This document shows positions 44,050-53,208 of a stretch of 64,000 nucleotides of DNA, in pieces (position 1 is the stretch's first letter; every line of letters starts with the position of its first letter). Both the position numbers and the translations under genes were made by a program. This stretch comes from Parvibaculum sp041688015 (GTDB lineage Bacteria; Pseudomonadota; Alphaproteobacteria; Parvibaculales; Parvibaculaceae): positions 248,001 through 312,000 of the forward strand of contig JBDNIY010000012.1 in assembly GCA_041688015.1 (NCBI GenBank), read 5' to 3'. The notes under the pieces were generated by a model, which was not told the origin of the DNA, did not search any database, and was given only the letters and a program-made list of their open reading frames with translations.

Positions 44050-44107
44050 AAAGCCCTTTCCCCCTCCTTCTTTCTTTGCGCTATCGCGCAAGGGGAGGGG
44101 GCTTTAA
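44050..44107. repeat. C-rich palindromic intergenic repeat, copy 2 (variant)
   Basis: AAAGCCC near the left end pairs with GGGCTTT at the right end. Inside, CCCCCTCC pairs with GGGGAGGGG and a small TTGCG/CGCAA hairpin forms the tip. The tip hairpin resembles that of copy 3. Located between the acyl-CoA dehydrogenase and nitroreductase genes; may also end transcription. Confidence 0.6.
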
Positions 44108-44166
44108 GTGTCAGCCTTGCCCTGCTACCAATCACGCCATCACTATTCTTCTATCCGGAGCCCCTC

Positions 44167-44838
44167 ATGCAATTCGACGATCTTCTCCACGCTCGCAAGT
44201 CCGTGCGCGCCTTCAAGCCTGATCCGGTACCGCTGGAACTTGTGACCGAATTGTTGACGCTGGCGAGCCGGGCACCGTCTGGCACCAACATTCAGCCATG
44301 GAAGGTGCATGTGGTGACGGGCGCGTTGCGCGCGCAGCTGGAGGCAGAAGTACTGGCACATCGCGAGACAAAACAAGCCGATGTGGCGGCTGAGTTTCCG
44401 CGTATGTCGAAGCGCAAGGAACCCTACACCACGCGAATGCGCACATTGGGCAAAGCGATGTATTCGCTGCTCGAAATCCCCAAAGGCGATCCGGCGGCAA
44501 ACTGGGCGCAGTGGGGCCGCAATTATAAATTCTTTGACGCGCCGGTAGGCCTCATTTTCACCATCGACAAAGACCTCGACGCGATGAGCTTTCTCGATAT
44601 CGGCATGTTCATGCAAACCTTCATGCTGGCAGCAAAGACACGCGGGCTGGACACTTGCGCACAAGGCGCATGGAATAATTTCTGGAGCGTTACGCGCAAG
44701 GTGCTCGACGTGTCAGACGATGAATATATTATCGTCGGCATGTCGCTGGGCTATGCCGACGAGACGCAAGCCGTCAACACGCTCGTCGCCGAGCGCGAAC
44801 CTCTGGAAAGTTTTGCCACGTTTCACGGTTTTGAATGA
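44167..44838 (+). CDS. Nitroreductase family FMN oxidoreductase
   Basis: A 223-residue nitroreductase-fold protein. R-K-S-V-R-A-F near residue 12 and A-S-R-A-P-S-G-T-N-I-Q-P-W near 35 are the FMN-binding parts; the C-terminal I-I-V-G-M-S-L-G-Y-A-D completes it. It would use NAD(P)H to reduce nitro groups, quinones or flavins. Single gene with no partners in view. Confidence 0.9.
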   Translation: MQFDDLLHARKSVRAFKPDPVPLELVTELLTLASRAPSGTNIQPWKVHVVTGALRAQLEAEVLAHRETKQADVAAEFPRMSKRKEPYTTRMRTLGKAMYSLLEIPKGDPAANWAQWGRNYKFFDAPVGLIFTIDKDLDAMSFLDIGMFMQTFMLAAKTRGLDTCAQGAWNNFWSVTRKVLDVSDDEYIIVGMSLGYADETQAVNTLVAEREPLESFATFHGFE

Positions 44839-44855
44839 TCGGTGGTTCCGAGTAA

Positions 44856-45203
44856 TTAGTGCGGCGCGCCGAAAGGCGGCGATATGCGCGTACCCGGCGG
44901 AGCAAAGCCTTGCTTGACTGTGCCGGTCAATCGTTGTTCTAGCGTGTCATCGTCACCGTTCAATGACAGACCACCACTCAATGACGGCATGCTCATCACA
45001 AAAACTGCCGGCCCATTTTCACCAGCAAACAGTGGCACAGGATCGGCCATACCGCCCGTGATGCCGGCCATTGCCACATCACCGCTAATGCCGATCAGCG
45101 TTGACCCATCCGCAATCGCCGGGGCGTCGTCAGCCCGCGCGAACCCGCTCGCGCCAAGCGCAAGGCAAATAGATAGGCTTAAAATGCAGGCATTGATTTT
45201 CAT
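44856..45203 (-). CDS. Hypothetical small secreted protein
   Basis: A 115-residue protein with a clear signal peptide (L-S-L-S-I-C-L-A-L-G-A-S-G-F-A-R-A, cleavage near residue 24). The mature part is Gly/Ser-rich and acidic with no Cys. I do not recognise it. It converges on the nitroreductase gene with 17 bases between stops and is divergent from the DUF35 gene. Likely periplasmic or exported. Confidence 0.55.
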   Translation of the reverse strand: MKINACILSLSICLALGASGFARADDAPAIADGSTLIGISGDVAMAGITGGMADPVPLFAGENGPAVFVMSMPSLSGGLSLNGDDDTLEQRLTGTVKQGFAPPGTRISPPFGAPH

Positions 45204-45339
45204 CGTTGAAATATAGGCGCTCTGCGCCAGCGTTCAAGCTGAACAGCCCCTTGTTCACGCCTACGTCTTGCCAAACCAGCCGACACGATTACTCTCACCG
45301 CCAAACCTATCCATAAACCAAACCAGAGAGGGACACGCC

Positions 45340-45753
45340 ATGGCTGAATATTCACGCCCCCTCCCCGTACCGACACCCGAAACGCAAGAGTTTTGGGATG
45401 GCTGTCTGGCCGGGGAGCTGCGCTTACAAAAATGCGATGCTTGCTCACACACCTATTTTCCCCCGCGCGCCTTTTGCCCGGCCTGCTCGGGTCGCAAGGT
45501 GACGACATTCAAGGCGTCAGGCAAGGCGAGCCTTTATTCCTACGTCATCAACCATCGCCCACGCCCAGACTTTGGTGATCAACCGCATTCCATCGCGGTC
45601 GTGACGCTCGCTGAAGGCCCGCGCATGATGACCAATGTCATCGACTGCCCGCAGACACCCGAGGCGCTGCAACTGGATATGCCGCTTGAAGTGACCTTCG
45701 AAAAGGTCAACGACAAGATCAGTCTGCCCAAGTTCCGCCCGGCGAAAGGATAA
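45340..45753 (+). CDS. DUF35/OB-fold acyl-CoA-associated zinc-ribbon protein
   Basis: A 137-residue protein. ATG 45340 has GAGAGGG upstream and avoids an unlikely 24-residue extension. A rubredoxin-like zinc ribbon with four Cys (C32, C35, C46, C49) leads to an OB-fold (G-K-A-S-L-Y-S-Y-V-I). DUF35 proteins bind acyl-CoA and form complexes with thiolases. The thiolase-like gene starts 5 bases downstream, so the two should work as one complex. Confidence 0.9.
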   Translation: MAEYSRPLPVPTPETQEFWDGCLAGELRLQKCDACSHTYFPPRAFCPACSGRKVTTFKASGKASLYSYVINHRPRPDFGDQPHSIAVVTLAEGPRMMTNVIDCPQTPEALQLDMPLEVTFEKVNDKISLPKFRPAKG

Positions 45754-45758
45754 GCCCC

Positions 45759-46901
45759 ATGAAACAAAAATCAGTGGCCGTCGTCGGCGCAGCCGAGACG
45801 ACAAACATGGGCAAGATCCCCAACCAATCCGTCATCGGCCTTCATGCTGATGCTGCACTCAATGCCATGCGTGATGCAGGCTTGACAGCCAAAGACATTG
45901 ACGGCGTGGCGACCGCAGGCGAAAGCCCGGTGGAGGTGGCGCATTATCTCGGCATCACGCCGACATGGGCCGACGGCACCAGCGTCGGCGGTTGCTCGTT
46001 CATGTTGCATGTTCGCCATGCGGCAGCCGCCATCAATGAAGGCCTGTGCAACACAGTCCTCATCACACATGCCGAAAGCGGCCGCTCACGCGTGGGCGCG
46101 CGCCGCTTCGGCCGCGATCCGGCAAGCCAGATGGGGCAATTTGAAGTGCCTTATGGCGTCACCTCGCCCCCCACCATGTTCACCATCCCCGTGCTGCGCT
46201 ACATGAAAGACGTAGGCGTCAGCGAAGAAGATTTGGCCATGGTCGCGGTCATTCAGCGCGAATGGGCTGCCATGAACCCGCGCGCGTCCTACAAAGATCC
46301 GATCACGGTCGATGATGTTCTGAACTCGTCGATGATCGCTTGGCCGTTCCGCAAGCTCATGTGCTGCCTTGTCACCGATGGCGGTGGCGCCTTGATCCTG
46401 ACCAGTGCCGAGCGCGCCAAAGACTTTCCACAAAAGCCAGTTTACATTCTCGGCACAGGCGAAAGCGTGGAAACACCGATGGTGAGCCAGATGGAAGACT
46501 TCACCACGTCAAAAGCCTTCCGCGTCTCAGGCAAAAAGGCGTTTGAGGAAGCAGGCATCAAACATTCAGACGTTGATCACCTGATGATCTATGACGCCTT
46601 CGCGCATCTGCCGCTTTACGGGCTTGAAGACCTCGGTTTCTGCAAGCGCGGCGAAGCGGCCGCATTCGTCCGTGAACGCAATACCGCGCCGGGCGGTAAG
46701 CTGCCCTTGAACACCAATGGCGGCGGCCTGTCCTATATGCATTCGGGCATGTATGGCATGTATGCGTTGCAAGAAAGCGTGCGCCAGATGCGAGGCATTG
46801 CGCCCGCGCAAGTGCCGGGTGCAAAAATATCAATCGCTCATGGCGTCGGTGGCATGTTTGCCGCGTCAGGCACGATCATTTTTTCAAACGAGAAGCCGTA
46901 A
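45759..46901 (+). CDS. Thiolase-like protein (SCP-x type) partnered with DUF35
   Basis: A 380-residue thiolase-fold protein of the SCP-x / acetyl-CoA acetyltransferase-like group. The N-terminal part has T-S-V-G-G-C-S-F-M with a Cys near residue 78 where classical thiolases have the nucleophile Cys. The C-terminal part reads N-T-N-G-G-G-L-S-Y-M-H-S-G-M. Non-decarboxylating members cleave or bind CoA thioesters, often of sterol or branched acids. It pairs with the DUF35 protein just upstream. Whether it has full thiolase activity is uncertain. Confidence 0.87.
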   Translation: MKQKSVAVVGAAETTNMGKIPNQSVIGLHADAALNAMRDAGLTAKDIDGVATAGESPVEVAHYLGITPTWADGTSVGGCSFMLHVRHAAAAINEGLCNTVLITHAESGRSRVGARRFGRDPASQMGQFEVPYGVTSPPTMFTIPVLRYMKDVGVSEEDLAMVAVIQREWAAMNPRASYKDPITVDDVLNSSMIAWPFRKLMCCLVTDGGGALILTSAERAKDFPQKPVYILGTGESVETPMVSQMEDFTTSKAFRVSGKKAFEEAGIKHSDVDHLMIYDAFAHLPLYGLEDLGFCKRGEAAAFVRERNTAPGGKLPLNTNGGGLSYMHSGMYGMYALQESVRQMRGIAPAQVPGAKISIAHGVGGMFAASGTIIFSNEKP

Positions 46902-46904
46902 GCA

Positions 46905-46971
46905 AGCCCCTCACCCAACCCTCTCCCCACTTGCGCGTAGGCGCAAAAAGTAAGGAGCGGGGAGAGGGTTA
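46905..46971. repeat. C-rich palindromic intergenic repeat, copy 3
   Basis: CCCTCTCCCC (left) pairs with GGGGAGAGGG (right), with a TTGCGCG...CGCAA hairpin inside. The left 21 bases are the same as in copy 1 at 1704. It fills the gap between the thiolase and VOC genes. Confidence 0.7.
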
Positions 46972-46989
46972 TAATAAAAAAGGCCGAGA

Positions 46990-47676
46990 ATGAACCTTGC
47001 CAAGCCACGGATCGACATCGGCCTCTTCACCAATCGGCTCGACGCGATGCTCGCCTTCTACCAAAACGAAGTCGGCATCGCGTTTGACCATGCGCAGCCG
47101 CTGGGCGGCGGTCAGATGCAGCATCGCCATGATCTTGCGGGCTCGGTGCTGAAGATCAATGCATCTCGCACGCCCATCGAAGAAACGCCCAGCACCGGCT
47201 ATCGCGAAATCTTGATCGCGCGCGACAATCTGCTTGGCCCCAAACACTTGAGCGATCCCGATGGAAACGCTGTAACGCTGGTGCCGCGCGGTCTGTTTGG
47301 CATCAACCAGATCGCCATCAAGCTGGGCGTGCGCGACGTGAATGCGCATCGCAGATTTTATGTGCTTGCGATGGGATTGCCCGATGTACCTGAAGAAGGC
47401 GGCGACAGCTTTTATTGCGGCGAAAGTGTCATCATGGTGGTACCGGACGCTAAGGCTCCAAGCGATGCTTCTATCACCGGCACGGGCTTGCGCTACATCA
47501 CTGTTCAGGTGTTGGAAGCCGACAAAGAATATGACGCGATCCTTGGACACGGCGGACGCGAAGGCACGCGCCCCCACACTATGGGCGAGGTCGCGCGCTT
47601 CGGCTTTGTCCGCGACCCGGACGGCAACTGGATTGAAATTTCACAACGCTTCTCGCTGGTCAGCAAACTGCAATAG
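46990..47676 (+). CDS. VOC (glyoxalase/dioxygenase-fold) family protein
   Basis: A 228-residue protein with two vicinal-oxygen-chelate modules. Module 1 spans about residues 7-100 (L-D-A-M-L-A-F-Y-Q-N-E-V-G, D-P-D-G-N-A-V-T) and module 2 about 105-225 (R-D-V-N-A-H-R-R-F-Y, R-D-P-D-G-N-W-I-E-I). Metal ligands are plausibly His and the Glu of W-I-E-I. Reaction unknown; such enzymes include isomerases and ring-cleavage dioxygenases. It may join the thiolase operon, though the repeat lies between. Confidence 0.82.
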   Translation: MNLAKPRIDIGLFTNRLDAMLAFYQNEVGIAFDHAQPLGGGQMQHRHDLAGSVLKINASRTPIEETPSTGYREILIARDNLLGPKHLSDPDGNAVTLVPRGLFGINQIAIKLGVRDVNAHRRFYVLAMGLPDVPEEGGDSFYCGESVIMVVPDAKAPSDASITGTGLRYITVQVLEADKEYDAILGHGGREGTRPHTMGEVARFGFVRDPDGNWIEISQRFSLVSKLQ

Positions 47677-47702
47677 TTTCGCCGACCAGCGATCAAAGTC
47701 GT

Positions 47703-49103
47703 TTAGCGCCCGCCCGACATACGGCGACGCAACTCATCAGGAACGAAAGTCCTGTCGTTCAGACCTTCGGGGTGAAAATTAATGCCGACTTCCTCGTTCT
47801 TAAGGTTCTGCACCACATAGCGGCCTTCAACGAGGTCATAGACCACGTCTGACGCATTGAAACAGGTCGGCACATCATAATAGGTGATGATCTGCGCTTC
47901 CTGCACGCGCCACAAACCGCCGCGCGCATCATAAAGCTCGCCGCCCACCATATTGCCGCCGTCCTCATCGAAATAGGCAACGCAGCGGCTATAGACATGG
48001 CGCTCACTCGGCTTCAGCTTTGCTTCGACAGCCCAGACGCGGTGCTTCTCATAGCGCACCAAGTCCTGATTGAGATGGCCGGGACGGATAATATCCGTGT
48101 ACTTCAGGCTCGGCGATGACAGCTTGTAGGCATTATACCCAACAAGCCGCTCTTCCTTGCCGAGCACCGCCCAATTGAAATGATCAAGTGGGCCGCTGAA
48201 GACATCAAAATTATCCGCCGTGGCCATGGCATCTGAATAAATCTGCGGGTTGTCATAGGCGATGGCGCTGGTGCGCTGAACACGCGGCGCAGAATTGGTG
48301 TTGCCTGTCGTATATTGCCATGAGCGCCGCTCACCCTGCTTGGGATCAACCGTCTCATGTACCAACAGCAACTGGCCGGCACGACGCGCAGGCGCTGTCG
48401 TCTCTTGAATATAGCGCAACGACACATTATTGAGCGCTTTAAAGCTCGTATTCTCCGGCGCGGCATAATCGAAGATCGCCTCATCCTTCACGATGATTGG
48501 CGTAAACGATCCGCTGCGCGTCGGCGCAGCAGACGCGAAGGTGCGCGCCAGCTTGTAGCCGCGATAACGCAGATTGTGGTTCCAGACAATCTCATAGGCA
48601 TCAAAGGGCAAAGGATAAGGCATACCCATCAACACCCCCGACAGGCTGTCGCCCCCACCGCCAAGGACACCTGTCTTGGCATTCCGGGCCGTCGCCTCAT
48701 AAACCGCCGGCGGAAGTGCACAGGTGCGGCGCGATTGATAAACGTTGAGCTTGTAGTCAGGGTAGGCGGCAATCATCGCCTTCTGGCCCGGCGTCAGCAC
48801 ATTGGCATATTTATCAGCATTGCTTTTATCGACCGTATAGAGGATCGGATCGGATGCAAATGGGTCGGGATAATAGCCGTCACCCTTAAAGCCGATGCCC
48901 TCGGGCGGTGACGACAGCCCACCCGTCCATGCCGGAATGGACCCATCGGTATTGCCGGCCCGCTCCGCACCAACCGGCGTCAAATCCTGCCCCAGCCGAG
49001 CGATTTGCGCCTCAGGCACAGCCGCATCAGCAACACCAAACCCCAATCCAGACACAATGACGCCACTCGCCGCTACAGCGACAATAAAACCCGAAACGCG
49101 CAC
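47703..49103 (-). CDS. DUF1329 family exported protein
   Basis: A 466-residue exported protein matching DUF1329. GTG 49103 was chosen: a GGGGGGAG site lies 5-6 bases upstream, and the signal peptide (V-S-G-F-I-V-A-V-A-A-S-G-V-I-V) then starts at once; TTG 49118 is the alternative. Conserved blocks are L-T-P-V-G-A-E-R-A-G-N near 40, W-N-H-N-L-R-Y-R-G, and W-A-V-E-A-K-L-K-P-S-E-R-H-V-Y-S-R near 390. DUF1329 genes commonly accompany RND/MMPL transporters and outer-membrane proteins; the fold is thought to be lipid-binding. It is divergent from the MMPL gene here. Confidence 0.87.
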   Translation of the reverse strand: MRVSGFIVAVAASGVIVSGLGFGVADAAVPEAQIARLGQDLTPVGAERAGNTDGSIPAWTGGLSSPPEGIGFKGDGYYPDPFASDPILYTVDKSNADKYANVLTPGQKAMIAAYPDYKLNVYQSRRTCALPPAVYEATARNAKTGVLGGGGDSLSGVLMGMPYPLPFDAYEIVWNHNLRYRGYKLARTFASAAPTRSGSFTPIIVKDEAIFDYAAPENTSFKALNNVSLRYIQETTAPARRAGQLLLVHETVDPKQGERRSWQYTTGNTNSAPRVQRTSAIAYDNPQIYSDAMATADNFDVFSGPLDHFNWAVLGKEERLVGYNAYKLSSPSLKYTDIIRPGHLNQDLVRYEKHRVWAVEAKLKPSERHVYSRCVAYFDEDGGNMVGGELYDARGGLWRVQEAQIITYYDVPTCFNASDVVYDLVEGRYVVQNLKNEEVGINFHPEGLNDRTFVPDELRRRMSGGR

Positions 49104-49242
49104 CTGGGCTCCCCCCAATTTAATTAACTCTCTTTACTAAGTCTGGCTCATCTGGCCTCGAAGGGATAGCTTTGTCGAAAAGAAATTAGAGTTCTGGGCA
49201 AAGCGCGCCAATTGGGCCAAGGACTTGGGTGGGGGACGTTAC

Positions 49243-51582
49243 GTGAGGGCCGTCGAGTTTATTGTCTTCAAGGGTAGGTTGCTGATCCTTGTCCTGCTGG
49301 CTGCTTTCACTGTGGTAATGGGCTATTACGCCCTGCAACTGCACATGGAAGCAGGCTTTCTAAAGCAGGTGCCCAAAAACCATGAATATGTGCAGACCTT
49401 CCTAAAATATCAGGATGAGGTGCCTGGCGCGAATATCATCCTTGTGGCCGTCAAGGCACGCCACGGCACGATCTGGAATGCAAAATTTCTCAAACGCCTG
49501 TCCGAAGTTGCCGAAGAAGTGACGTTCCTGCCCGGTGTGCGCCGTACAACCGTGCATTCACTCTGGTCCACGACAACGCGCGTGACTGAAAACACCGAAG
49601 AAGGCATCAACTCTTATCCCGTGGTGCCACGCAACGTCACACGCAATTCGATCACGGACGTTGACGCGGCGATCATTCGCGACCGCGCGCTCAATGGCGG
49701 CCACAAGGGTTTCCTCGTCTCCAACGACCAGACCGCCGCGCTCATCATTGCCGAGTTGCAGGAACTCGACCCGATCACGCGCAAGAAGCTCGACTATCTC
49801 GATCTTTCCACACGGCTCGAAAAACAAGTGCGCGAGAAATTTGAAGACAAAGACATTAAAATTGAAATTATTGGCTTTGCCAAATTCATCGGCGACATTG
49901 CCGATGGCGCAAGCGGCGTCTTTGTTTTCTTCGCGCTCGCTTTCGTTCTGACATTGGCGGCGGTTTATATCTTCGTCCGCTCTATCCAACTCACGCTGCT
50001 GGCCGTCGGCTGCTCACTTGTCTCCGTCGTCTGGCAATTTGGCTTGCTTGAGCTGCTAGGGCGCGGGCTTGATCCTCTGGCCGTCCTTGTTCCCTTTCTC
50101 GTCTATGCCATCGGCGTCAGCCATGGCGTGCAACAGATTAACATGATTGCGACGGGTGTAAGCGCTGGCTTCACGCCCTATGAAGCCGCACGCACCACAT
50201 TCAGCCGCTTGCTCCTACCGGGGTCGCTCGCGCTCATTACCGACCTCGTAGGCTTTGGGACGCTTTACCTGATCCCTATTGAAGTCATTCAAGACCTTGC
50301 AGTCATGGCGTCGCTTGGCGTCGCCCTGAAGATCATCACCAATCTCGTCATGCTGCCATTAGTCGCCTCCTACATGCAGCCTGATCCGACCTTTACGGCG
50401 CGCTATCTCAACTGGAAGCGCAAGCCGGAAACTGTGATGCGTTTCATCGCCCGCGTTGCCAAGCCACGCAACGCGTCCGTCGTAATTGTCATCTTTGTCG
50501 GCCTGCTGGGGGTCGCCGCCCATGAAACACGCAAGCGCCATATCGGCGACCTGACGCCAGGCTTTTCAGAACTCTGGCCCAACTCACGCTACAACACCGA
50601 CGTCGCCGACATCGTGCAGCGGTTCTCGATTTCGGCAGATGCCCTCATCGTCGTTGTTGAAACACCGGCAGATGCATGCATCGACTATCAAACCATGCGA
50701 CTGGTGGATCGTTTCGCTTGGACCATGCGCAATGTCGAAGGCGTCAATTCGGTGCGCTCGCTCCCCACATCGGTGCGCAACACAGCGGCCATCTGGCGTG
50801 AAGGCAATCTGAAATGGGTGGGCCTGCCGCATTCGAAAACTGAACTCATCCAGATGACGGCCCCTTATGATCCAAGCTCTGGTCTGCTCAACGAAAGCTG
50901 CACGGTGCTGCCGGTCGTCATCTACATGAACGACCACAAAGCCAGCTCCATCGAGGCGGTCATAGCTGCGGTCAAACATTTCGCCGTAACCGACCCGCAG
51001 GCGCTCGCCCGCACGGATGTTCACCTCCGCCTCGCCATGGGCGGCATTGGCATTATGGCGGCCACCAATGACGTCATTGCCGCCAACGAACTACCGATGT
51101 TGTTTTGGGTTTATCTCGCCATCATCGTGCTGGTCTGGCTTGCTTATCGCGACTGGCGCGCCGTCGTCTGCTGCTGCATGCCGCTGCTTTTGGCGACTTT
51201 CTTGGGCTATTGGTTCATGACAGCGCTCAACATCGGCCTCAAGGTTTCGACCCTGCCGGTCCTTGTCTTGGCGACGGGCATCGGTGTGGACTATGCCTTC
51301 TATATCTACAGCCGGTTACAGGTCCTGCTCCGGCAAGGCCTGAACATGGGCGAGGCTTATGCCCAAGCGCTCCAACAGATCGGCGTGGCGGTGGTCTTTA
51401 CCGGTCTGACGCTCTCAGTTGGCATCTCATCCTGGGCTTTTTCTGGCCTCAAGCTGCAGGCCGACATGGGACTGCTGCTCTCCTTCATGTTTTTGGTCAA
51501 CATGATCGCCGCCATCATCTTCCTGCCGGCCTTTGCCGTCATTCTCGACCGCCTCTTTCCGCATAGGGGTCGTATCGGCTAG
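49243..51582 (+). CDS. MMPL/RND-superfamily transporter
   Basis: A 779-residue transporter; GTG 49243 has a GGGGGA site upstream and TTG 49225 is an alternative. Two RND halves are visible: a helix at the start (8-30), a periplasmic domain (35-220), five or six helices (225-400), a second periplasmic domain (430-610), and another helix group (620-775). G-V-S-H-G-V-Q-Q-I and G-I-G-V-D-Y-A-F-Y-I hold the acidic/polar residues of the membrane core. Relatives move lipids or hydrophobic compounds across the envelope. It starts the MMPL-GST-TauD-LolA-like-barrel run. Confidence 0.9.
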   Translation: MRAVEFIVFKGRLLILVLLAAFTVVMGYYALQLHMEAGFLKQVPKNHEYVQTFLKYQDEVPGANIILVAVKARHGTIWNAKFLKRLSEVAEEVTFLPGVRRTTVHSLWSTTTRVTENTEEGINSYPVVPRNVTRNSITDVDAAIIRDRALNGGHKGFLVSNDQTAALIIAELQELDPITRKKLDYLDLSTRLEKQVREKFEDKDIKIEIIGFAKFIGDIADGASGVFVFFALAFVLTLAAVYIFVRSIQLTLLAVGCSLVSVVWQFGLLELLGRGLDPLAVLVPFLVYAIGVSHGVQQINMIATGVSAGFTPYEAARTTFSRLLLPGSLALITDLVGFGTLYLIPIEVIQDLAVMASLGVALKIITNLVMLPLVASYMQPDPTFTARYLNWKRKPETVMRFIARVAKPRNASVVIVIFVGLLGVAAHETRKRHIGDLTPGFSELWPNSRYNTDVADIVQRFSISADALIVVVETPADACIDYQTMRLVDRFAWTMRNVEGVNSVRSLPTSVRNTAAIWREGNLKWVGLPHSKTELIQMTAPYDPSSGLLNESCTVLPVVIYMNDHKASSIEAVIAAVKHFAVTDPQALARTDVHLRLAMGGIGIMAATNDVIAANELPMLFWVYLAIIVLVWLAYRDWRAVVCCCMPLLLATFLGYWFMTALNIGLKVSTLPVLVLATGIGVDYAFYIYSRLQVLLRQGLNMGEAYAQALQQIGVAVVFTGLTLSVGISSWAFSGLKLQADMGLLLSFMFLVNMIAAIIFLPAFAVILDRLFPHRGRIG

Positions 51583-51632
51583 ACTGCTCCCTATATAAGA
51601 ATTCCAAAACCCAAGGGATCAAGGGATCGTCC

Positions 51633-52241
51633 ATGTTGAAAGTCTATCACGCGCCCAATACGCGCTCACTCCGTGTCCTCTGGTTGCTGGAAGAGCTTGG
51701 CACGCCTTACGAAAAGGCAACGGTGGAATTCAGCCCTGCCTACCTCCAATCGCCAGAATATCTGGCGGTCAATCCGCTGGGCAAGTTGCCTGCCATTGAC
51801 GACGAGGGCCTGATCCTCAACGAGTCCGGCGCGATTGTTCAGTATATTCTGGCAAAACATGCTGGCAGCCACCTTGAGCCGCAACTCGGCACGCCCACCT
51901 ATGGCAAATATCTGCAATGGCTGCATTTTGCGGAAGCCAGCTATATGCCGCCCTTAAGCCAATATATGCAGCACACATTTCGCAAGCCGAAGGAAGAGCG
52001 TGTGGCAAGCCTTGCCGCCGAGGCGCAGACCACATTGGGCAAGATGCTCTCCGTGCTCGACAAATCTCTGGCGTCCAATGATTTCATTTGCGGCGATACT
52101 TTCACGGCCGCCGATGTGATGCTCGGCTATGATCTGCATTTGAGCAATTTGGTCCGCCTGCCACTTGAGCCTTACGCCAATGTGACTGCCTATTTTGAAC
52201 GCCTAAAAATACGCCCCGCCTATCAAAAAGCGTCTGCGTGA
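51633..52241 (+). CDS. Glutathione S-transferase family protein
   Basis: A 202-residue GST. The thioredoxin-like N-terminal domain has Y-H-A-P-N-T-R-S near residue 5 and N-E-S-G-A-I-V-Q-Y near 66 (the glutathione-binding E-S pair). The helical C-terminal domain has F-T-A-A-D-V-M-L-G-Y near 155. It would conjugate glutathione to electrophiles or use it as cofactor. It lies 50 bases after the MMPL gene and 12 before the TauD gene, likely the same transcript. Confidence 0.9.
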   Translation: MLKVYHAPNTRSLRVLWLLEELGTPYEKATVEFSPAYLQSPEYLAVNPLGKLPAIDDEGLILNESGAIVQYILAKHAGSHLEPQLGTPTYGKYLQWLHFAEASYMPPLSQYMQHTFRKPKEERVASLAAEAQTTLGKMLSVLDKSLASNDFICGDTFTAADVMLGYDLHLSNLVRLPLEPYANVTAYFERLKIRPAYQKASA

Positions 52242-52253
52242 AAGGAGACTGAC

Positions 52254-53087
52254 ATGATCGAAGTTCAACCCATCTCGGGCGCGCTGGGCGCAGAAATTTC
52301 CGGGATCGATCTGGCGCAGGACCTCTCCAACGAGCAGTTCGACGCTGTGCATCAGGCATTTCTTGATCATCAGGTAATTTTTTTTCGTGATCAGAAAATT
52401 ACTCACAGCCAACACATGGGATTTGCCCGCCGCTTTGGAACACTCAACATCCACCCCTACGTCAAAGGCATGGACAAGCATCCCGAGATCATGCAGATCG
52501 TCAAAGAGCCATCCGACAAAGTGAACTTTGGCGGCGGCTGGCATACCGACATGTCATTTCTGGAAGAGCCTGCACTCGGCTCGCTGCTCTATGCCAAGGA
52601 AGTACCGAGCTTTGGCGGCGACACACTTTGGGCCAACCAATACCTCGCCTATGAAACACTGTCGGACGGCATGAAGGAAATGCTCGCGCCGCTGAAAGCC
52701 GTACACACTGCCAAGGGCGAATATAGCGAACGCGGGCACTCAGCGCAGAAGCGCGGCTCAATGGATGTGGCGACGGCGGGCGACGATGTGCCTTCATTTG
52801 AGCATCCTGTGGTGCGCACCCATCCTGAAACAGGTCGCAAAGCACTTTATGTGAACCCGGCCTTCACCGAAAAATTCGTCGGCATGACGCGGCGCGAAAG
52901 CCTGCCGCTGCTCAAATTCTTGTTTGACCATTGCACGCAGGAAGGCTTCACCTGCCGCTTTCGTTGGTCGGCGGGCGCGCTTGCCTTTTGGGACAATCGC
53001 TGTGCGCAGCATTTTGCGCTCAACGACTATCAAGGCCAACGCCGTCATATGGAACGTGTCACGGTCAACGGCGGTCGACCTTTCTGA
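52254..53087 (+). CDS. TauD/TfdA-type Fe(II)/2-oxoglutarate dioxygenase
   Basis: A 277-residue dioxygenase. The metal triad is H97-x-D99 (W-H-T-D-M) and a distal His near 253 (C-A-Q-H-F-A), with the 2-oxoglutarate Arg near 264. The N-terminal I-S-G-A-L-G-A-E-I-S-G-I-D fits TauD. Members hydroxylate taurine, alkyl sulfates, phenoxyacids or alkyl amines; the substrate here is not evident. Close spacing on both sides puts it in the MMPL operon. Confidence 0.92.
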   Translation: MIEVQPISGALGAEISGIDLAQDLSNEQFDAVHQAFLDHQVIFFRDQKITHSQHMGFARRFGTLNIHPYVKGMDKHPEIMQIVKEPSDKVNFGGGWHTDMSFLEEPALGSLLYAKEVPSFGGDTLWANQYLAYETLSDGMKEMLAPLKAVHTAKGEYSERGHSAQKRGSMDVATAGDDVPSFEHPVVRTHPETGRKALYVNPAFTEKFVGMTRRESLPLLKFLFDHCTQEGFTCRFRWSAGALAFWDNRCAQHFALNDYQGQRRHMERVTVNGGRPF

Positions 53088-53208
53088 AAACCGATCATCC
53101 AGAGGGCAATAAAATCTTTAACTCGTCCTCGCCACCATGCATCATCGCCTCATCTTGAAAGTGATTTGCGTGCGATCGGGCCGCAAATCAGGAGGTGGGG
53201 AATTACCG

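Noticed and set aside
49104..49118. TTG 49118 as the start of the DUF1329 gene
   Set aside because: GTG 49103 has a G-rich ribosome site at good spacing and gives a better signal peptide.
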